Part shown: piece after piece, positions 56,448 to 64,000 of the stretch | Numbering within the stretch: position 1 is the stretch's first letter | Layout of the letters: the number at the start of each line of letters is the position of its first letter | Assembly (NCBI RefSeq): GCF_014297445.1 | Contig: NZ_JACORU010000001.1 | Span: 1,116,001-1,180,000 of the forward strand | Direction: 5' to 3' | Origin: Ramlibacter albus | GTDB lineage: Bacteria > Pseudomonadota > Gammaproteobacteria > Burkholderiales > Burkholderiaceae_C | Length of the DNA: 64,000 bases | Translations under genes and position numbers: made by a program | The notes under the pieces: generated by a model | Told to the model about the DNA's origin: nothing | Database searches by the model: none | The model's input: the letters and a program-made list of their open reading frames with translations, nothing else

Positions 56448-57478
56448 GGGTTCGTCATTGCGGGCGCGACCCGCAATCCACCGTCGCGTTCGATGCGGCT
56501 TTCACGGCTCGGGTCCCCCAGCGGGTAATGGCAGCGCACCTGCCCACCCTGCCACTCCCTCAACTCGGGCCGCACCGTCGCCGAATGCTGCGTCGCATAC
56601 GCACAGCGCGGCGCGAACAAACACCCCGCAGGCCGGTCGAACACACCCGGCACCACGCCCGGGATCGTCGCCAGCCGATGCCCCGCTTCGCCATGCTCCG
56701 GCAACGCCGCCAGCAAGGCCTCGGTGTACGGATGCTGCGGCTTGTCGAACAGCGAGGCCACGGGCTGCTGCTCCATCACCTGCCCCGCATACATCACCAC
56801 CACGCGCTGCGCCATCTCGCTGACCACGCCCATGTTGTGCGTGATGAGCACCATCGCCATGCCGCGCTCCTGCTGCAGGCGGCGCAGCAGGTCGAGGATC
56901 TGCGCCTGGATCGTCACGTCGAGCGCCGTCGTCGGCTCGTCGGCGATCAGCAAGCGCGGGTTGCACGAGATCGCCATCGCGATCATCACCCGCTGGTTCA
57001 TGCCGCCCGACATCTGGTGCGGGTAGTCGTTCATGCGCGAGGCGGCAGCCGGGATGCCCACCTGCTCCAGCAGCTCGATCGCGTGCTTCCACGCGGCCTT
57101 CTTGTCCATCGGCGAATGCTGGCGCAGCTGCTCCACCAGCTGCCAGCCGACCGTGAAGCACGGGTTCAGGCTGGTGGTGGGCTCCTGGAAGATCATCGCC
57201 ATGTCCTTGCCCACCAGCTCGCGGCGCTGCCTGTCGCCGATGCCCAGCAGGTCGTGGCCCATGAAGCGCAGCTTCTTCGCGCGCACGCGGCCGGGGTAGC
57301 CGATCAGGCCCATGAGCGCCATCATCGTCACGCTCTTGCCGGAGCCGGATTCGCCGACGATGCCGAGCATCTCGCCTTCGTTCAACGTGAGGCTCACGCC
57401 TTCTACGGCGTGCATGACGCTGCCTTGCGTGGGGAACTCCACGTGCAGGTCTTCGATTTCGAGGAGGGGGGCGCTCAT
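56444..57478 (-). CDS. dppD: Dipeptide ABC transporter ATP-binding protein
   Basis: A 344-residue ATPase: Walker [10 protein letters not shown], signature [15 protein letters not shown], Walker [12 protein letters not shown] and switch THNMGVV. The C-terminal extension ([13 protein letters not shown]) is again of the oligopeptide type. Works as a heterodimer with DppF. Start overlaps the dppC stop by four bases. Confidence 0.93.
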   Translation of the reverse strand: MSAPLLEIEDLHVEFPTQGSVMHAVEGVSLTLNEGEMLGIVGESGSGKSVTMMALMGLIGYPGRVRAKKLRFMGHDLLGIGDRQRRELVGKDMAMIFQEPTTSLNPCFTVGWQLVEQLRQHSPMDKKAAWKHAIELLEQVGIPAAASRMNDYPHQMSGGMNQRVMIAMAISCNPRLLIADEPTTALDVTIQAQILDLLRRLQQERGMAMVLITHNMGVVSEMAQRVVVMYAGQVMEQQPVASLFDKPQHPYTEALLAALPEHGEAGHRLATIPGVVPGVFDRPAGCLFAPRCAYATQHSATVRPELREWQGGQVRCHYPLGDPSRESRIERDGGLRVAPAMTNP

Positions 57479-58377
57479 CGCTTCAGCTTCGGGTCGAGTG
57501 CATCGCGCAGGCCGTCACCCAGCAGGTTGAACGCGAGCACGGCGATCAGGATCATCAGGCCGGGGAAGGTCACCACCCACCAGGCGCGCAGCACGAACTC
57601 GCGCGCGTCGGCCAGCATGGTGCCCCACTCCGGCGAGGGCGGCTGCGCGCCGAGACCCAGGAAGCCCAGCGCGGCCGCGTCGAGGATGGCGGTGGAGATG
57701 CCCAGCGACGCCTGCACGATCAGCGGCGCGGCGCAGTTGGGCAGCACCTCGCTGAACATCAGGCGCAGCGTGCCGGCGCCGCTCACGCGGGCGGCGGTCA
57801 CGTAGTCCTTGGCGGTCTCGGCGATCACCGCGGCGCGCGTGATGCGCACGTAGTGCGGCAGCAGCACCACCGCCACCGCGAGCATCGCGTTCACGAGGCC
57901 CGGGCCGAGGATGGCCACCACCACGATCGCCAGCAGCAGCGATGGCAGCGTGAGCAGGATGTCCATCGCGCGCATGATGAAGATCTCCACCACGCCGCGC
58001 GCGAAGCCGGCGACGAGGCCGAGCGCGATGCCCGCGACCACCGACAGCGCCACCACGCCCAGGCCGATGGAAAGTGACAGGCGCGCGCCATGGATCAGGC
58101 GCGAGAGGATGTCGCGGCCGATGGCATCGGTGCCGAGCAGGTATTGCGACGAGCCGCCGGCCTGCCACACGGGCGGCTTCAGGAACGCGGCGCTGTTGGT
58201 CGCGTCCGGCGAGTGCGGCGCGACGAGCGGCGCGAAGAGCGCGAGCAGCAGCAGCACCGCCACCACCACGAGGCCGCCGACGGCGCCCTTGTTCGCCGAG
58301 AACGAAATCCAGAACTCGCGCAGCGGCCCGGGCGGCGTGGCCTGCGTCTGCAGGGGCTGGGGCATCACGGCGCTCAT
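57475..58377 (-). CDS. dppC: Dipeptide ABC transporter permease
   Basis: A 300-residue permease with an N-terminal cytoplasmic stretch ([19 protein letters not shown]), a first helix, and five more. [23 protein letters not shown] is the conserved OppC/DppC block and [17 protein letters not shown] the EAA-type loop that contacts the ATPases. Start overlaps the dppB stop by four bases. Confidence 0.93.
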   Translation of the reverse strand: MSAVMPQPLQTQATPPGPLREFWISFSANKGAVGGLVVVAVLLLLALFAPLVAPHSPDATNSAAFLKPPVWQAGGSSQYLLGTDAIGRDILSRLIHGARLSLSIGLGVVALSVVAGIALGLVAGFARGVVEIFIMRAMDILLTLPSLLLAIVVVAILGPGLVNAMLAVAVVLLPHYVRITRAAVIAETAKDYVTAARVSGAGTLRLMFSEVLPNCAAPLIVQASLGISTAILDAAALGFLGLGAQPPSPEWGTMLADAREFVLRAWWVVTFPGLMILIAVLAFNLLGDGLRDALDPKLKR

Positions 58378-59378
58378 TTGCGGATCCTCGGGTTGATCAC
58401 GCCGTACAGCACGTCGACGACCAGGTTGACGACCATCACCACCGTGCCGAGCAGCAGCATGCCGCCCTGCAGCACGGGGTAGTCGCGGCGGGCGATGGCC
58501 TCGATCAGCCACTTGCCGACGCCGGGCCAGGAGAAGATGGTTTCGGTGAGGATGGCGCCGGTGAACAGCACGCCCACCTGCAGGCCGATGACGGTGACGA
58601 CCGGGATCAGCGCGTTGCGCAGCGCATGCACGCCGATCACGCGCACCGGCGGCAGGCCCTTGGCGCGCGCGGTGCGGATGTAGTCCTCGCCCAGCACTTC
58701 GAGCATCGCGCTGCGCGTCATGCGCGCGACCACCGCGAGCGGGTTGGTGCCGAGCACGATGGCAGGAAGGATCAGGTGCCTGGCCGCCGACCAGAACGCG
58801 CCCTTGTCGTCGGACAGCAGCGAGTCGACCAGCAGGAAGCCCGTCTTCGGCTCGATGAAGTACTGCACCGAGATGCGCCCCGACACCGGCGTCAGGCCGA
58901 ACTGCACCGAGAACAGCAGGATCAGCAGCAGGCCCCACCAGAAGATCGGCATCGAGTAGCCGGTGAGCGAGGTCGCCATCACGCCGTGGTCGAAGATGGA
59001 GTTCCTTCGCACGGCCGCGATGATCCCCGCCGGGATGCCGATGACGAGCGCGAAGAAGATCGCGCACAGCGCCAGCTCGATGGTGGCCGGGAACAGCGCA
59101 AGGAACTCGCGGATCACCGGCTCCTGCGTGATCATCGACTTGCCCAGGTCGCCCTGCAGCACGCGGGCGATGTACTTGCCGTACTGCACCAGCATCGGCT
59201 GGTCCAGGCCGTATTCGGTGAGCAGCTTCGCGTGGCGCGCGGCGTCGATGCCGCGCTCGCCCGCCATCGTCTCGATGGGATCGCCGGGCACGAGCCGGAT
59301 GAGGAAGAAGGCCAGCAGCGTCATCCCGAAGAAGGTCGGGATGACCAGCGACAGCCGGGTCAATATGAAACGGATCAC
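58374..59378 (-). CDS. dppB: Dipeptide ABC transporter permease
   Basis: A 334-residue permease, with a GTG start at 59378 opening VIRFILTRLSLVIPTFFGMTLLAFFLIRLVPGDP, the typical DppB N-terminus. TARAKGLPPVRVIGVHALRNALIPV is the EAA-type loop. It is the first gene of dppBCDF. The upstream neighbour is fadD, not the expected substrate-binding protein. Confidence 0.93.
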   Translation of the reverse strand: MIRFILTRLSLVIPTFFGMTLLAFFLIRLVPGDPIETMAGERGIDAARHAKLLTEYGLDQPMLVQYGKYIARVLQGDLGKSMITQEPVIREFLALFPATIELALCAIFFALVIGIPAGIIAAVRRNSIFDHGVMATSLTGYSMPIFWWGLLLILLFSVQFGLTPVSGRISVQYFIEPKTGFLLVDSLLSDDKGAFWSAARHLILPAIVLGTNPLAVVARMTRSAMLEVLGEDYIRTARAKGLPPVRVIGVHALRNALIPVVTVIGLQVGVLFTGAILTETIFSWPGVGKWLIEAIARRDYPVLQGGMLLLGTVVMVVNLVVDVLYGVINPRIRK

Positions 59379-59389
59379 GGACGTTAAGA

Positions 59390-59408
59390 GGCCCGCTTGT
59401 GGCGGGCC
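59390..59408 (-). terminator. Hairpin between fadD and dppB
   Basis: GGCCCGC and GCGGGCC with a five-base loop, directly after the fadD stop and immediately upstream of the dppB GTG. The T-run is weak, so termination may be partial. Confidence 0.5.
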
Positions 59409-59414
59409 CGTGGT

Positions 59415-61094
59415 TTACTTCTTATCGCGCAGTTCGCGCCGCAATATCTTGCCGACGGGTGTCTTCGGCAGGTCGGTCCGGAATTCTACGACCTTCGGCT
59501 GCTTGTACCCGGTGAGGTTCGCGCGGCAGTAGTCGCGCACCTGCTGCTCGGTGAGGTTGGGGTCCTTCTTGACGATGACCAGCTTCACCGCCTCGCCCGT
59601 CTTGTCGTCGGGCACGCCCACCACCGCGCACTCCAGCACGCCCTCGAGCTTGGCCACCACGTCTTCCACTTCGTTCGGGTACACGTTGAAGCCGGAGACC
59701 AGCACCATGTCCTTCTTGCGGTCGACGATCTTGAAGTAGCCGCGCTCGTCCTGCACGCCGATGTCGCCGGTCTTGAAGTAGCCGTCGGGCGTCATGACCT
59801 TGGCCGTTTCGTCGGGGCGCTGCCAGTAGCCCGCCATCACCTGCGGGCCCTTGATCGCGATCTCGCCCGGCGTGCCCAGCGGCACCTCGTTGCCGTCGTC
59901 GTCGAGGCACTTGAAATACGTGGAGGGCAGCGGCACGCCGATGGTGCCGGTGAACTCCTTGCTCGTCACCGGGTTGCAGCTCGCCGACGGCGACGTCTCG
60001 GACAGGCCATAGCCCTCGACGATGGGGCAGCCCGTCTTGTCCAGCCACAGCTTGGCCACCGCGCCCTGCACCGCCATGCCGCCGCCCAGCGACACCTTCA
60101 GGTTCTTCCAGTTCACCTTGTTGAAGTCGGGGTGGTTGGCCAGGCCGTTGAACAGCGTGTTGACCGCCGGGAAGCTGTGGAAGGTCTGTGTCGACAGCTC
60201 CTTGAGCACCGCGGGCAGGTCGCGCGGGTTGGGGATGAGGATCAGTTTGCCGCCCGTGCGCATCGACAACATCATGCCCACGGTGAAAGCGAAGATGTGG
60301 TACAGCGGCAGCGCGCAGACGGAACAGGGCTGCTCGTTCTTCGGCACCATGCCCATCACCGGCTCGTTGAAGGCCTCGGACTGCAGCACGTTGGCGATGA
60401 CGTTGCGATGCAGGAGCACCGCGCCCTTGGAAACACCCGTGGTGCCGCCCGTGTATTGCAGCACCGCGATGTCGTCGGGCCCGGTGGCCACGGCCTTGAG
60501 CGTGCCGCGCTGGCCCTGCGCGATGGCGTCCTTGAAGCGCACGGCGCCCGGCAGGCTGTACGCGGGCACCATCTTCTTCACGTTGCGCACGACGTAGTTG
60601 ACGATGCCACCCTTGATCGCGCCGAGCATGTCGCCCATCGCGGCGAGCACGACGTGCTTGACCGGCGTGTTCGCGATGCACTGCTGCAGCGTGTTGGCGA
60701 AGTTCTCGATGATGATGATCGCTTTGCTGCCGGAGTCCTTGAGCTGGTGCTCGAGCTCGCGAGGCGTGTACAGCGGGTTGACGTTCACCACCACGAGGCC
60801 CGCGCGCAGGATGGCGGCCACGGCCACCGGGTACTGCGGCGTGTTGGGCATCATGATCGCGACGCGATCGCCCTTCACGAGCCCCAGGCCCTGCAGGTAA
60901 GCCGCGAGGGCGCGCGAGTAGGAATCGGTCTCGCCGTAGCTGATCTCCTTGCCCATGAACACATAGGCGGGCCGCGCGGCGTACTTCTTGAAGCTCTCCT
61001 CCATCAGCTGCACCAGCGAGCTGTACTGCGAGGGGTCGATGTCGGCCGGTACGCCGGGGGAATACGAGGCCAGCCAGGGGCGGTCGCTGCTCAT
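59415..61094 (-). CDS. fadD: Long-chain fatty acid-CoA ligase
   Basis: A 559-residue adenylate-forming enzyme: P-loop-like YTGGTTGVSKGA, GYGLSETSPSASCNP as motif II, YFKTGDIG, DRKKDMVLVSGFNVYPNEVE as the hinge, and PKTPVGKILRREL with the catalytic Lys at the C-terminus. It activates fatty acids to acyl-CoA. Close to well-known FadD in length (about 560). Downstream lies dppB; upstream a hairpin and pntB. Confidence 0.94.
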   Translation of the reverse strand: MSSDRPWLASYSPGVPADIDPSQYSSLVQLMEESFKKYAARPAYVFMGKEISYGETDSYSRALAAYLQGLGLVKGDRVAIMMPNTPQYPVAVAAILRAGLVVVNVNPLYTPRELEHQLKDSGSKAIIIIENFANTLQQCIANTPVKHVVLAAMGDMLGAIKGGIVNYVVRNVKKMVPAYSLPGAVRFKDAIAQGQRGTLKAVATGPDDIAVLQYTGGTTGVSKGAVLLHRNVIANVLQSEAFNEPVMGMVPKNEQPCSVCALPLYHIFAFTVGMMLSMRTGGKLILIPNPRDLPAVLKELSTQTFHSFPAVNTLFNGLANHPDFNKVNWKNLKVSLGGGMAVQGAVAKLWLDKTGCPIVEGYGLSETSPSASCNPVTSKEFTGTIGVPLPSTYFKCLDDDGNEVPLGTPGEIAIKGPQVMAGYWQRPDETAKVMTPDGYFKTGDIGVQDERGYFKIVDRKKDMVLVSGFNVYPNEVEDVVAKLEGVLECAVVGVPDDKTGEAVKLVIVKKDPNLTEQQVRDYCRANLTGYKQPKVVEFRTDLPKTPVGKILRRELRDKK

Positions 61095-61117
61095 TTTGTA
61101 GTTCTCCAGATGACAGA

Positions 61118-61146
61118 GGGGCTGCGCGATTGTGTCGCGCAGCCCC
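61118..61146 (-). terminator. 12-pair hairpin between pntB and fadD
   Basis: GGGGCTGCGCGA and TCGCGCAGCCCC with a five-base loop. The T-rich tract is modest on the minus strand, but the position after the pntB stop favours a terminator. Confidence 0.65.
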
Positions 61147-61197
61147 TTCGGGTTTTCCCCCGGTTTACCCTAGGGAATCATGGAGAGGAATCTCTAG

Positions 61198-62610
61198 TCA
61201 GGCCTTCAGCGCGGCCCATACTTCGTCGAGCATCTTCTTCGCATCGCCGAACAGCATGCGGTTGTTCTCCTTGTAGAACAAGGGGTTGTCGATGCCCGCG
61301 TAACCGCTGGCCATGCTGCGCTTCATGACGATGGACGTGTGGGCCTTCCACACCTCCAGCACCGGCATGCCGGCGATGGGGCTCTGCGGGTCTTCCTGCG
61401 CCGCCGGGTTCACGATGTCGTTGGCGCCGATCACCATCGCCACGTCGGTCTGCGGGAAATCCTCGTTGATCTCGTCCATCTCCAGCACGATGTCGTACGG
61501 CACCTTGGCCTCGGCGAGCAGCACGTTCATGTGGCCCGGCATGCGGCCGGCCACCGGGTGGATGCCGAAGCGCACGTTCACGCCCTTCTCGCGCAGCAGC
61601 TTGGTGATCTCGTACACCGTGTGCTGCGCCTGCGCCACCGCCATGCCGTAGCCCGGCACGATGATCACGTTCTTGGCTTCGCGCAGCATCTCCGCGGTTT
61701 CGAGCGCGCTCACCGACACCACTTCGCCTTGCGGCTGCTCGCCGCCCGCGGCCGCGGCCGGTGCGCCGCCGCCGGTGCCGAAGCCGCCCGCGATCACGCT
61801 GATGAAGTTGCGGTTCATCGCGCGGCACATGATGTACGACAGGATCGCGCCCGACGAGCCCACGAGCGCGCCCACCACGATCAGCAGGTCGTTCGACAGC
61901 ATGAAGCCCGTCGCGGCCGCGGCCCAGCCCGAATACGAGTTGAGCATCGACACCACCACCGGCATGTCGGCGCCGCCGATGGCCATCACCATGTGGATGC
62001 CGAAGAGCAGCGAGACCACCGTCATGATGATCAGCGGCGTCATGCCGGACTGGATGTCCTTCGCGTGCAGGAACTCGCGGCCGAACCAGATCACCACGAG
62101 CAGGCCGATGAGGTTCAACCAGTGACGTGCCGGCAGCAGCAGCGGCTTGCCGCCGATGCGCCCGGAGAGCTTGCCGAACGCGATGATCGAGCCGGAGAAG
62201 GTGACGGCGCCGATCAGGATGCCGATGTAGATCTCCATCTCGTGGATCGCCTTCTCGGCACCGGTGAACTCGATCGACGTGTCCACGTAGCTCGCGAAGC
62301 CGACCAGGCAGGCCGCGAGGCCCACGAGGCTGTGCATCAGCGCGACCAGCTCGGGCATCTGCGTCATCTGCACCTTCTTCGCGGCGACGAGGCCGATGGC
62401 CCCGCCGACGACGAGCGCGCCGATGATCCACGCGTACCCCGCGGCGGTGACGCGCGGGCCGAACACGGTGGCGACGACCGCGATGGCCATGCCGATGATG
62501 CCGAACAGGTTGCCGCGCCGCGCCGTCTCCGGGTTGGACAGGCCGCCGAGGCTGAGGATGAAGAGGATGGTGGCGCCGATGTAGGAAACGGTCGCAAGGC
62601 TCGAGGTCAT
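61198..62610 (-). CDS. pntB: NAD(P) transhydrogenase subunit beta
   Basis: A 470-residue protein: about nine membrane helices (domain II) and a C-terminal NADP-binding domain III with [21 protein letters not shown] and the [20 protein letters not shown] segment, then [11 protein letters not shown]. With PntA it couples proton entry to reduction of NADP by NADH. It is 13 bases after the pntA stop, one operon. Confidence 0.96.
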   Translation of the reverse strand: MTSSLATVSYIGATILFILSLGGLSNPETARRGNLFGIIGMAIAVVATVFGPRVTAAGYAWIIGALVVGGAIGLVAAKKVQMTQMPELVALMHSLVGLAACLVGFASYVDTSIEFTGAEKAIHEMEIYIGILIGAVTFSGSIIAFGKLSGRIGGKPLLLPARHWLNLIGLLVVIWFGREFLHAKDIQSGMTPLIIMTVVSLLFGIHMVMAIGGADMPVVVSMLNSYSGWAAAATGFMLSNDLLIVVGALVGSSGAILSYIMCRAMNRNFISVIAGGFGTGGGAPAAAAGGEQPQGEVVSVSALETAEMLREAKNVIIVPGYGMAVAQAQHTVYEITKLLREKGVNVRFGIHPVAGRMPGHMNVLLAEAKVPYDIVLEMDEINEDFPQTDVAMVIGANDIVNPAAQEDPQSPIAGMPVLEVWKAHTSIVMKRSMASGYAGIDNPLFYKENNRMLFGDAKKMLDEVWAALKA

Positions 62611-62623
62611 GTCCGTTTCCTTC

Positions 62624-64000
62624 TTACTTGTGGAACATCGCCAGCATGCGGCGCGTGACCGCGAAGCCGCCGAACATGTTGACGGCGGTGAGCGCGAGCG
62701 CGAACACCGCGAGGCCGAGGATCAGCATGTTGGGGCGGTTGGCCGCGTCGCCGGTGAGCGGCGGCGCGATCTGCACCAGCGCGCCGATGGCGATGATCGA
62801 GGAGATCGCGTTCGTCACCGACATCAGCGGTGTGTGCAGCGAAGGCGTCACGTTCCAGATCACCATGTAGCCCACGAAGCACGCCAGCACGAACACGGTG
62901 AAGTGCGACAGGAAGCTCGCCGGCGCATACATGCCCACCAGCAGGAAGAGCAGGGCGCCGACGCCGAACACGATGGCGAGCGACTGGCCCGACATCGGCT
63001 CGCTCGCGCCATGCCCGTGGCCCTTCGCAGCCGGTGCGGCAACGGGCTTGGCGGCGGGCTTCGGTGCAACGGCCGGCAGCTTCGGCGGCGGCGCGGGCCA
63101 CGTGACCTCGCCCTCCTTGATGACCGTCAGGCCCCGGATGGCGTCGTCTTCCATGTTGACGTTGATGACGCCGTCCTTGGTCTTGCACAGCTCCTCCGTC
63201 AACCGCAGCAGGTTGTTGGAGTAGAGCGTGGAGGACTGCTTCGCGAGCCGGCTCGCGAGGTCGGTGTAGCCGATGATCGTGACGCCGTGGCGCACGACGG
63301 CTTCGCCGGGCACGCACAGCTCGCAGTTGCCGCCTTGCTCCGCGGCCATGTCCACGATGACGCTGCCCGGCTTCATGCTCTTCACCATCTCGGCGGTGAT
63401 CAGCCGGGGCGCGGGCTTGCCCGGGATGAGCGCGGTGGTGATGATGATGTCGGCGTCCTTGGCCTGCTGCGCGTACATCTCGCGCTGCGCGGCCTGGAAG
63501 CCTTCGCTCATCACCTTGGCGTAGCCGCCGCCGCCCGAGCCTTCTTCCTCGTAGTCCACCTTGACGAACTCGCCGCCGAGGGACTTCACCTGGTCGGCGA
63601 CTTCGGCGCGCGTGTCGTTGGCGCGCACGATGGCGCCGAGGTTGGCGGCCGTGCCGATGGCCGCGAGGCCCGCAACGCCGGCACCCGCGATGAACACCTT
63701 GGCGGGCGGTACCTTGCCCGCGGCCGTCACCTGGCCGTTGAAGAAGCGGCCGAAGGCATTGGCCGCTTCGATCACCGCGCGATAGCCGCTGATGCCGGCC
63801 ATCGAGGTGAGCGCGTCCATCTTCTGCGCGCGCGACAGCTGACGCGGCAGCGCGTCGATGGCAAGCACCGTCGCTTTCTTGGCGGCCAGCTGCTGCATCA
63901 GCTCGGGGTTCTGCGCGGGCCACACGAAGCCGATGAGCGTGCCGCCTTCGCGCAGCATCGCCACTTCGTCCGGCGTGGGCGGGCGCACCTTGAACACGAT
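62624..64000 (-). CDS. pntA: NAD(P) transhydrogenase subunit alpha, N-terminus beyond the window
   Basis: About 458 residues are visible, in a single frame open to the window end; by comparison with E. coli PntA (510 residues) roughly 50-70 N-terminal residues are missing. [52 protein letters not shown] (NAD-binding) and [17 protein letters not shown] are the domain I blocks. A Pro/Ala/Lys linker (about residues 300-340) then leads to four membrane helices. Fusion of domain I and the membrane part in one chain matches the enteric-type alpha subunit. Confidence 0.96.
   Translation of the reverse strand: MVFKVRPPTPDEVAMLREGGTLIGFVWPAQNPELMQQLAAKKATVLAIDALPRQLSRAQKMDALTSMAGISGYRAVIEAANAFGRFFNGQVTAAGKVPPAKVFIAGAGVAGLAAIGTAANLGAIVRANDTRAEVADQVKSLGGEFVKVDYEEEGSGGGGYAKVMSEGFQAAQREMYAQQAKDADIIITTALIPGKPAPRLITAEMVKSMKPGSVIVDMAAEQGGNCELCVPGEAVVRHGVTIIGYTDLASRLAKQSSTLYSNNLLRLTEELCKTKDGVINVNMEDDAIRGLTVIKEGEVTWPAPPPKLPAVAPKPAAKPVAAPAAKGHGHGASEPMSGQSLAIVFGVGALLFLLVGMYAPASFLSHFTVFVLACFVGYMVIWNVTPSLHTPLMSVTNAISSIIAIGALVQIAPPLTGDAANRPNMLILGLAVFALALTAVNMFGGFAVTRRMLAMFHK

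Noticed and set aside
59397..61328. 643-codon plus-strand frame opposite fadD
   Set aside because: Antisense shadow of fadD.

Overview
The window is about 68% G+C, densely coding, with ATGA-type start/stop overlaps throughout. Gene content (Bug-type solute receptor, TorF-type porin with glnK-amtB, split methionine synthase with an S-adenosylhomocysteine riboswitch, glycolate oxidase subunits, lplT next to alr, proton-translocating transhydrogenase) points to a betaproteobacterium of the Burkholderiales, most likely Comamonadaceae (Ramlibacter/Variovorax relatives). That placement rests on remembered gene content, not on a search.

Region by region. (1) 1-5.2 kb is an NAD-precursor salvage locus: pncB and a nicotinamidase-like hydrolase on the minus strand, divergent from pnuC, a two-domain NadR-like enzyme and a TonB-dependent receptor. 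A 15-bp palindrome covers the divergent promoters. (2) 5.1-14.6 kb looks like an aromatic or pyridine catabolic cluster. A minus-strand unit (flavin reductase, MarR regulator, EamA exporter) is divergent from a NicX-like dihydroxypyridine dioxygenase, an alpha/beta hydrolase, a serine hydrolase, an acyl-CoA dehydrogenase, an M14 peptidase and an orphan form-II CoxL-like subunit. An 18-bp perfect palindrome lies between the two units. (3) 14.6-24.4 kb holds dadA/argP, a PAS histidine kinase with a metallophosphoesterase, a Bug receptor with a LysR regulator, two small hypothetical genes and GTP-type pckG. (4) 24.4-27.5 kb is an accessory insert of visibly lower G+C with small unknown genes, a nested hairpin and an IS1595-type transposase. 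(5) 27.6-41.7 kb carries threonine dehydratase and a thioesterase, a tandem AAA ATPase, recQ, two Lrp-family regulators, and metH split into two genes separated by two unrelated genes; the second half is preceded by an SAH riboswitch. YihY and an MFS transporter follow. (6) 41.7-51.1 kb has comM, a sigma-54/NtrC-type promoter driving porin-glnK-amtB, an epimerase/SMP-30 sugar pair, glcEF and a WYL regulator. (7) 51.1-64 kb contains gpx-eamA-lplT, alr, dppBCDF without its binding protein, fadD, pntB and a truncated pntA.

Two loci deserve most attention. One is the NAD-salvage operon, whose TonB-dependent receptor overlaps the NadR-like gene and is a candidate outer-membrane transporter for nicotinamide riboside or a related precursor. 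The other is the palindrome-controlled NicX-like cluster, which lacks most known nicotinate-degradation genes and may act on another pyridine or aromatic compound. The accessory insert holds the least explained sequence. No tRNA, rRNA or CRISPR array was seen.
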